Source of the DNA: Amoebophrya sp. A120
Lineage: Eukaryota > Sar > Dinophyceae > Syndiniales > Amoebophryaceae
Reading direction: 5' to 3'
NCBI GenBank assembly: GCA_905178155.1
Contig: CAJINV010000002.1
Location: 3,107,515 to 3,171,514 of the forward strand
Length of the DNA stretch: 64,000 nucleotides
Shown here piece by piece: positions 56,094-64,000 of this stretch. The stretch's first letter is position 1; every line of letters begins with the position of its first letter. A program made the translations under genes and the position numbers. Under the pieces are notes generated by a model. The model was not told the DNA's origin. It saw only the letters and a list, made by a program, of their open reading frames with translations, and did no database searches.

Positions 56094-59000
56094 ATGTTGG
56101 GTTTCCAAGGGGGAAAGACGTCGCCGCATGTACTCAAAGCAGTCGTAGCTTTGTTCGCGAACTACTTGGCTACGATAGACAACGTGTGCAGCAGCAGCAG
56201 CACTAGTAGAACGAACTACACGACAGCACCAGGCGGATTCTTTTTCCTAGCAGAAGCAGCGCAGGCGAGGGCCTCCTCGTTGCCTGAACGAAGAACTCTC
56301 GGGCCAGCTTTTCATGCTGGCTCGCAGTCTCGCGGAAATGATGAAAATAACAGCAGCTCGTCCACGACCTATGATCCGCGAAATGACCCCCCTTCCCGGC
56401 CGCCCTCGGCACCGCTACTCGGGCCGCGACGAGAGGACACCTTGGACGACATGCCACCCCTCTCTCCATTGGTCGGACCGCATGATGTTGAAGCTGCGGG
56501 CACCAGGACTCCTCCCGAGCAGGAGCCCCAGGGACAACATGATGTTCTTGACCAAGCGGACTTTGATATGTTCAACTCAACTTTTAGAACTACACCTACA
56601 CCCCCGCCTCCGCCGGAAGATGAATTTCACGGTACTTCTAGAGATACCCTCGGTCCGCTGCCGTCACGAAGAGGTGGAACCCCACTCGACTTCTTCGCAC
56701 TCGGCGCAGAGGCCGTGGGGGCGCGGAATCGCACCGGGTCCTCTCCGCTCGTGTCCTCGGACGAGGACTTTGAGGGTCACCCCATGGAGCCGCAAGTCAC
56801 GCGCATGCTAGCGCCGATTCCGCGGAGACCGAGCTCTACCGCGGGGGGCTCGGGCTCGTTTTTAGATGATTTTGAGCCTGTTGATGTTGACCGGGGCGGC
56901 AACGAGGATCTTCGTGTTCGGGCGGGAGAGGAAGAAATTTATGGACCGCGCGACAGAGTGGGAAGTATAGGCAGTGCTAACGCGATGAATCCTTCTACGA
57001 ATTCCTCGCTCTTTCAGGAGCAGCTGCAAGAGGACCATGATTTCCAGCTGAGTGAAGCGGCAGTTGACGCCGATCATCCGGACTTTCAGAACAAGCAGAA
57101 CAGTACAACTGTTTCAACTGGTGCAGCTGCCCCGGAAGACGTGCATCAGCGTCTTGATTCCGACGATTTCAAAAGTACCTGGCCCAGCAAGGGCGACTCT
57201 GCATCGGCGAAAGGGAAGATGCATCCAGGCGTACTATCCAACAAGAGCGCTATTGCTGGAGCGGAAGATGATCTCCAATTGCAGAAACACGCTCCCGTCC
57301 CCCTTTCCCCAGACGATTTGCAACGCATGCAGCAAGATCAATTGACAACGCCGTTGTCAAGGTGCAACACCACAACGCCCGGAGCGATGTCGGACGGCCC
57401 ATTGTTCAGTTACTTCGCCGGAGGTGGGGGCGGAAGCGGCGGTAGATATGGGGAAGATCCGCAGTACTTGCAACACGAACACGACGAAGAATCCGATGAC
57501 GAATGCTGGGGTCGCGGAACCTCGTCTTCGCTGCTAGAGGACCAAGAACGCGCATCGTACACAGCGAGTCGGCCCTCCACGCCGGGGTTAGACCACCTGG
57601 CGAATCAACATGCTCAACTCCGACAAATTGCTGTTGACCAGTTAAACCGCCGCGGCTCACCGACCATTCCCGAAGACGGGGAGCATCATTTTGAGGATCA
57701 TGACCATCAAGATCAAGAATCTTCACACTCCGTGGCGGACCTTCAAGACCTGAAAGATTTTGACCAAAAGCCGGCAATCGACGCGTTCCTCGCAGAAAGT
57801 GACTTGTTTCCGAAAGATTTACTGAGGCACGATTCTCCCTCGATCCCCGAGGGGAGCGAGGAAGATGAAGCAGAGGCGGAAATCCAAGCACGGGCGTTGA
57901 TGACGCAGCGGGCAAAGGACGCGGGGTGGCAGGATAACAATATCGAAATCTGGAAGAGTGGGGTTATGGAATTCCGGGGCACGCCGAAAGTACCAGAGCA
58001 TGTTGGTGTTGTTTCTCAAGAACAGCCAGCTGGTGAGAACGAGAAGACGTCTCACGCTAATACTGTCGCGCCGGCAGTACATGTACAACATCTTCAAGCT
58101 GCGTCTTCTTCATCTAGTAGCTCTGCTGCAGCGGGGGCTCTTCAATCGACCATCCCGTTGGTGCTTGCCACCGAGCCGACGTCCCCACCTACTGCTCGTC
58201 CGGGTACTACGACTTCTAGTGCCTCGCCGATTCGGAAGCAATTACTAGAAAACGGGGATTTGCGAGTCAATACCGGACCTCACAACCTGCACATGGCATC
58301 CGACGAGGACGAAACTTCGCCCGAGCGGCTAGACCAAACTTTATACGACATAAAGCACCACTCTCCAAAACAGGCAGAGAAAGTGCAAATCCCCTGGCGC
58401 CCGAGCCTGTTTCCGCGCCCGAAGATGGGACAGGGAAGAAGTGAGCCGTCTTCCCCTCTGGTTTCTCCTTCCGATGAGGATGAGTCGCTGGATCGTGGGA
58501 GGAAAAGAGGTCGAGGGCCAGCTCCACCATCTTCCTCGGGTAGCGCTTCTGCTTCACCTGTTTCTGGTAGTCGGACTTTTGGAAGCCAGAAACAAGAATC
58601 GCATCGAGATTTTCTCGCCTGGGCCTCGGAGCGACAGAAACAGCACTCGGAGAACAAGACCTTACAACGGGGCCGGGAGGTGCATGCCACGGGGAATGAT
58701 ACGACAGCGAACGAGGAGCAAAGCCGGGCATCAGTGGAGAGAGATGTTTCATCTCCGCAAGCAGAGCACCATACCGGTGGACGAAGCCGTGCTGCTTCTG
58801 TTAGTTCTAGCCCAGTTCCCGGTGACCCAGAAACAAAACATTCCGGAACTACCGTCGATTGGCGGAATTTATCCGCATTGCACATCGACGCCTCGCCCGA
58901 CCCAGATCACCAGGCGCAGAGGGAGAAGGTCCTGAGAAGCCTCTTCGGCCCGCCAGGGAAAGCAACGCCACTGGGAGGTGGTCCTGCGCCGGGCAACAGC

Positions 59001-62000
59001 AGCCGAAACGTGTCCAGAACCAGTTCGGGGTCTTCGTTGTTCTCTTTCCCAGCAGAGAAGGGCCGGTCGCAATCTGTGTCTTTACCTTCCACGACGACCG
59101 GCGGGTTGTACTACGACCATTATCAAGTGCAAATATGTCTGGGTCTGGAATGTCATGCACATTTTGCATGACTCCTGATGTCTGTGATGCATGCCCTAGC
59201 ATTACAAATTTTGTGAGGGCTTCCTGATGCCTATATCGCATGAGAAATGCCCTCTCGCCCTGGCAAAAACTGGACCTCCTTTGCTGTTCATGCAATACAC
59301 ATTTTTGTAGAATTCAGACACAGCATCACAAGTTGCATCCTTCCAGACCCAGACATATTTGCAATGCATAACCATCATGAAGCTAGTCAACAAGGGCTGT
59401 CAGGACCGGCAGGTGTAGTAGTTTCATCCAGTCGCCAGAACAAGGTCGTGAAACGAGGAGACCAGCAACGGTTGACGGAGCTGCGGAGACAAATGTCGCA
59501 CCAGACGAAACAAGCGAAAACGTCTGTGGAGGAAGCGGGGAAGGCGAGTTCATCTACTTCTTCGCAGAAGAAAACATATGCGGAGGCTTTGAACAATGCT
59601 ACTGCGAGTAGTGCTGGTGCTGCTGCTAGTGGCACGACACATGCAACTGTTACAGAGCAGGATGATGTTGTTGTTTCACCTGAGCAGGCGAGTTTCCATG
59701 TAGTGCCTGCTGAACACCAAACTTCCGATCCTACCCCGGCAGAGCTACGCACGTTGAGCTTGAGGAAGAGCATCAGCCACACCTCCAGTGGTGCTGCCTT
59801 GTCCAAAAAGAAGAAGACGAAGGAAGATGTTGTGGAGAATGAAGCCACGATGATGGAAGGGCACCAGCAACAAGCTGAAGCCACGACTGGTGCTGACAAA
59901 CTTGTTCCGGCAGGACCAGGAGCCAATCTGAAGAAGTATACAGGAACAACGCCAGATGCTTCACCAGTTTCCGATGCTGCTTCGTCGGAGTTCGAAGTCG
60001 TTGGCGCGTCGGGGGCTTATCATGATCACGAATACAACCAGCAGAAGCGTGGGTATTCTCTCCGCGACAGTGGCGCACTTCTTTCTTCTTCTCCCGGAGG
60101 AGAAGATCCTGGCCGCGCAGCAGCTTCCACCTCTTCTCGAGATGATGGCACAACCACTTCTAAAACACCAAAGAAAGAGCAAGAACACAAGCAGAGCAGC
60201 TCCTACCTCCCGATCCGGAAAGGCACGTCCTCCACCCGGGAATTGTCTATCAACGCCTTGAACCTCCAGTTTGCCCAACACCCGCGGGAAAGACAAGTCG
60301 ATTCGTTGGCTCAGCAAAAAGCGGGCCGTGTGGTCGGTGAATTCAACGCGGCGGAACGAAACCAAGTACATTACAGCCTGGGTGGCGGAGTCGGAAATCG
60401 AAACAGTTACAACCCAACCGGTTTAGGCGGTAGAGAAAGGGATTTTTCTTGGCTTTACGAAGTGGAACGACGCCGGGCCGAAAAGCGGGCCAAGGGGGAG
60501 TTGCCGGGTCGTGAGGTGAAGCCTTTTGCAGCGCACGACGATGCAGGAGCTCCAGTACAATCGCAGCCGCAAGAAGTACCGTTTTCAAGCGGTCGTGCTG
60601 GAGATCATGCTAGTAGTCGTAGCCCTTCCGTTCAACGTGTGCAATTTCCGACAACCGCAGAAAAAGCAGCGAAAAAGATGACGCTGGAAGAACGAGCGCA
60701 CGCACAGAAGAGCTGGAATGTTCGGCACAAAGTTGGCGTTCTAGATGGAGCTGCGTCGAGGACCGCTTCGAGTGCCGCGGGCACGGACACGTCACCTCCA
60801 GAAGATGCTGTAGTTCTTGGTGCAGCAAGAGTTGCTGGAAGCACAGGAGAGGTTGCAGCTTCTGCTTCGAGCAGCGACAAGGCTGCTGGTTCCAGTGGTT
60901 TGGACTTGCAGGACCACCAGTCTTCGTTTCTGCACAGCTTGCGCACTGCCAGTCACGAAGCTTCTGCGGCCTCATTTAACTCGTATAAAACGCACGATGA
61001 ACGAAAAGAAAATGTAGCACGAGAAGCGCATGAAGCCTTTCGCGTTGAGCAGGAAGCCACCTACCGTAAAGACCAGATTTTGTCTGCTGCACGCAATAGT
61101 AGAGCTCCTGCAGCACAGGGTCCTGCTGGCCCATCGCCATCCTCAGAGGACGTGGTGCAACAGCACAAACGACTGGAGCCGAAGAAGGTCATGCTTACCT
61201 CGACTGCTGCGCCTATTCCGCCTAGCGTGATTTCCCAAGAATTGCAGAAGTACCAGCAACAGAAATTGGTTTCGCAGCATTGGAACATGCACTCTGGAAC
61301 TGATGTTGCTGGTCTTGTTGATTCCGGTGCGGGGGCCTCATCATCTACTTCTCGAGCTGCGCAGATTCCGATTCCCGCAGGAGCTGCCCACCAGCTTCCG
61401 TATTACCCCGTCTCGCAGCAGCAGCAGATCTTGCAACCGAATTCAGGGATTGTGAACACCCAGAGTCCGATGCAACGGACTTTCTTTCCTTCGAATTTCA
61501 ATTTGGTAGAACGCGGAGCTCCGCAGATGCCAGCGCACCCTGCAGTAGGAAGGAGAAGTTTTCAAATTCGGTCGGTTTTGATTCCAATACGTGTCTTCTC
61601 GTGAGTAATTTGGTTTTGATCATGCAACATTTGTTTGCATGATAGCTTTGAACGTCATCGATTACAGCGTGTCCTGTTGCGTAGCAGTCACGCGAAGCTG
61701 GATTTCAGTTCGTCAACTGATCATTCTCAACTAAATAGTCATGCAGAGCTCAAAAGGTGAAGCTTCCATCGCTTCAAACCAAACTTGCAAACTAGTAAAG
61801 CACAACAAAATAAACTACACCATTCACAAATTTGAAAACTCCACTTCCATACCTGCAACCTCCCGCAAATAGTCCCACCACTTCCTACTTAACGCCGCCT
61901 TGCCCTCCGCCCCCGTACTTTCCGCCAGTGCTCGAAGACACCCACGGTTATCAACTGCAAATATGTCTGGGTCTGGAAGGATCCAACTTGTGATGCTGTC

Positions 62001-62623
62001 TTTGGATTCTAATGAAAAAATCTGCATTCGTATTGCTTGACCAGCAAGTAGAGGAGTCCAGTTTGCGCTACATGGAGAGGGCATTTCTCATGCGGAATCG
62101 GCATCAGGAAGCCCTATCAAAATCTGCGATGCTAGGGCATGCCTTACAGGCGTCACGGGTCATGCAAAATACGCATGACAAGCCTGGCAATCTTCCAGAC
62201 CCAGACATATTTGCATTCCATAACGGTTTTCCGCATCCAATTCTCGGCAAAAAACAGGTGCCGGGGAACGTCGCGGGAGCGGTGTTTCAAGCGGAGCCGG
62301 ACTTGCTTTGGGAATGGCAGGACGGAGTGTGCGGACAGGTTTTACCGCTTCTTGGGGATACTACTTCTAGTCGAGGCGTGTTGACGAACAATGGCTTGTC
62401 TTGCGTCCCTGTAGTTCCTGCTCCAGCTACAACTCCCGCAGTAGCAGCTCCAACGGGAGGCACAACCGCAAGCTCCTCGTCCTCTAGCAGTACTAAAACT
62501 GCGCTGGCTGCGATGATGCGGCATGCGAATGATCCGATTGGCAGCCGGTTTTGGGAAAGCGCTCGCGGGGCAGAATTGCGTCTGCCGGAAGTTGGTTCAG
62601 GTGCTGCAGGGTCTGGGTTATGA
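56094..62623 (+). CDS. 1907-residue disordered protein with signal-like N-terminus
   Basis: Spliced 5724 nt after removal of two elements and one GT-AG intron (61601-61872, donor GTGAGT, acceptor AATAG, phase 2). The start MLGFQGGKTSPHVLKAVVAL FANYLA has a hydrophobic stretch that could be a signal peptide or anchor. Nearly everything else is Ser/Pro/Glu/Gln-rich and acidic, with no domain I recognise. A short Trp-containing C-terminal piece, NDPIGSRFWESARGAEL, and RKYWEY-type charged motifs are the only parts that look constrained. Role unknown; scaffolding or secreted effector are both possible. Codon use and element content match the other genes here, so nothing suggests transfer. Stop TGA 62621-62623. 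Confidence 0.78.
59121..59370. mobile_element. Introner element, family IE-1
   Basis: 250 bp, starts TATCAAGTGCAAATATGTCT, ends ATATTTGCAATGCATA. Direct repeat ACCAT at 59116-59120 and 59371-59375. Excision joins YYDHHEAS. Confidence 0.93.
61949..62222. mobile_element. Introner element, family IE-1
   Basis: 274 bp. Direct repeat ACGGT at 61944-61948 and 62223-62227. Excision joins DTHGFPHP in the last exon of the large disordered protein. Confidence 0.93.
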
Positions 62624-63068
62624 ACGAAGAAAATAATCAAACAAGATCTTGTGTGGGCTTTGTATGTAGATGTGCGACCACTTCGGAGACGAGAATGCCT
62701 AAATTCCTCTTCGCAGATTGCCGTGCAGAATGATGTTACTCAGCATGGTATGAATGTCATGCGAATTTATGAGCTTCACACCGTCGTGCAAGATGTTACC
62801 CGCCATGGTATCAGGCCCACCACAATTCCATGCGCTTCACACCGTCGCGGAGAATGTTTTGCGCCTTGGTGTCATGTCCACCATGCAAGAAAGCGGCTTC
62901 GTGTGATCAATTCGACAGCACCTCCTAATGGTCGTGCAGAAAATGGTCCTTGGTGCTTTGAAATTAAAATTGTTTGTTTCATAAATTGAAATGTACGAGC
63001 GAAGCAAGAGTGAAATTCCTCCTTCTTGCACTGCCCACACAAGGCTCCACGACTTTCCATTTCCATAA
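62624..63068. other. Intergenic or intronic stretch
   Basis: About 0.45 kb. It may include the start of the next gene: ATG 62991 opens 25 codons in the same frame as the downstream exon but reaches TAA near 63066. Confidence 0.5.
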
Positions 63069-64000
63069 CCCAATCTACGCGGAACGGAACAGGATGTGGA
63101 TCAGGTCTCCGGCGAAGAAGCATCCTCCGTCGGTGTTGGTACTAGCGGCGGTTCCGTGGCAACAAGCTTGCTGAGAAAAGAAGATACCAAGCCGGGATCA
63201 TCTTCTCGAGGACGCGAGGCTGGACAATTGAAAGTCACAAAGATTTTGCAGCGCAAGCAGGACCAGCACCAGTCGGACCGCGATGCTGTACCGAAATCTA
63301 CCAGCAGCAGCCGGGATCAACACTGGAAACCAGTGAACGTTCGAGATTTGTTTCCCAATCTGGAACAAGACAAACCAGGACTAAGCCACGGGGCCGGTAG
63401 TTCAAGCACAGGCAGAAGAATTGAGGATGCTAGTACTGCAACTGCTCCGCAACAGCCTGCTGCGAGTAGTTCTTCGTCCGCCTGGAAACCAAAACTGCCG
63501 ACAGCAGATCCTATCTCCGCGAGTCCGGCTTTGCCAGTCGGCAAACACATCGACGTCGCAGAGCTGTTTCAAGCGAAAAAGCCGAAGGGAACAAGATCTA
63601 CTCCGGTTGGAGGTGCATCTTCAAAGAAGCCTGCGTGGGAAGCAGAGTCGCCCTTAGGGCGCAACAGCAGGAGGAACAAAGGAGGGAACTTCACTGCAAC
63701 AGCAGTGCACGAGGAAGGAGACGATGAACATTTCCCAGAACAACATTCCGAGCGGACGAGACAGCAAAAAATCAAGAACCGCAAGTTTCCGATCGAAAAC
63801 GAAGGAGTGAATCAAACGGCGAGGCTTGGCGGAAGACCGATTGTATCTGTTCCGAAGCAGGGGCCGGCTCTTGGACGGGCAGGAAAGGCTGGAAGAGCGA
63901 ATGTAGTTCAAAAGAGCAGCTACTACCCAGCACCTGTAGTTGGTGCAAGAGGACGAGCATCTGCATCTGCCGGCAGCGACCGCAACTCAACCTCCACCCC
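63069..64000 (+). CDS. Partial disordered protein running off the right edge
   Basis: A continuous + frame without stop covers at least 63069-64000 (more than 300 codons) and contains no ATG, so it is probably an internal exon with an acceptor such as GGAACAG near 63090. It reads EQDVDQVSGEEASSVG, then Ser/Gln/Lys-rich sequence with two related pieces, HWKPVNVRDLF and GKHIDVAELFQAKK. The C-terminal part seen is basic (RTRQQKIKNRKF). Family unknown. The 3' end is outside the window. Confidence 0.6.

Noticed and set aside
1-64000. tRNA, rRNA, spliced-leader RNA and CRISPR arrays
   Set aside because: I scanned for typical motifs and spacing and saw none I could support; a covariance-model search would be needed to be sure.

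Overview
The window looks like nuclear DNA of a protist alveolate, most probably a parasitic dinoflagellate of the Amoebophrya (Syndiniales) type. This is an inference from three things seen here: every recognisable gene lies on the + strand, the genes are eukaryotic and intron-rich, and exons are interrupted again and again by short inverted-repeat elements that must be spliced out. From memory, invasive intronic elements with non-canonical splice sites have been reported in Amoebophrya genomes. I could not run a search, so the genus is not proven.

The dominant feature is this set of introner-like elements. I place 50 of them in at least 11 terminal-inverted-repeat (TIR) families. All but two start TAT (3743 starts TAC) and end ATA (5966 ends ATT), nearly all carry TIRs, and they are flanked by 5-bp direct repeats. 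Removing element plus one repeat copy restores an open frame every time. Summed over whole genes, the spliced lengths of eight element-bearing genes are exact multiples of three. Many insertions cannot be spliced as GT-AG introns without changing the restored frame. Ordinary GT-AG introns of 63-272 bp occur alongside them, sometimes in the same gene.

Layout. 1-7804: 3' part of a membrane protein gene with 21 elements. 9997-14554: second membrane protein gene, 8 elements. 15653-17803: tRNase Z, one GT-AG intron, no elements. 18702-24499: polyQ protein with two RRM domains, 6 elements and 7 GT-AG introns. 26313-27980: tentative small gene split by a 1.4-kb intron holding a GC-rich foldback element. 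29214-32348: STPGR-repeat (flagellar type) protein, 7 elements. 34459-35291: ATG8 with a large insertion. 36127-41518: EF-hand protein, 2 elements. 42808-46156: cytochrome c peroxidase-like heme peroxidase, 2 elements. 48032-49989: a protein with an H3-like and an H4-like histone fold in one chain, 2 elements. About 50580-50896: a possible H2A-like histone-fold exon. 51480-52960: a GC-rich island. 53278-54870: secreted lipocalin-like protein. 56094-62623: 1907-residue disordered protein, 2 elements. About 63069-64000: a further disordered protein running off the window.

The genes do not form one pathway. Two themes stand out: an active intron-creating transposon population, and unusual chromatin proteins (an H3-H4 doublet, perhaps with an H2A-like neighbour). 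STPGR and EF-hand proteins fit a flagellated life stage.
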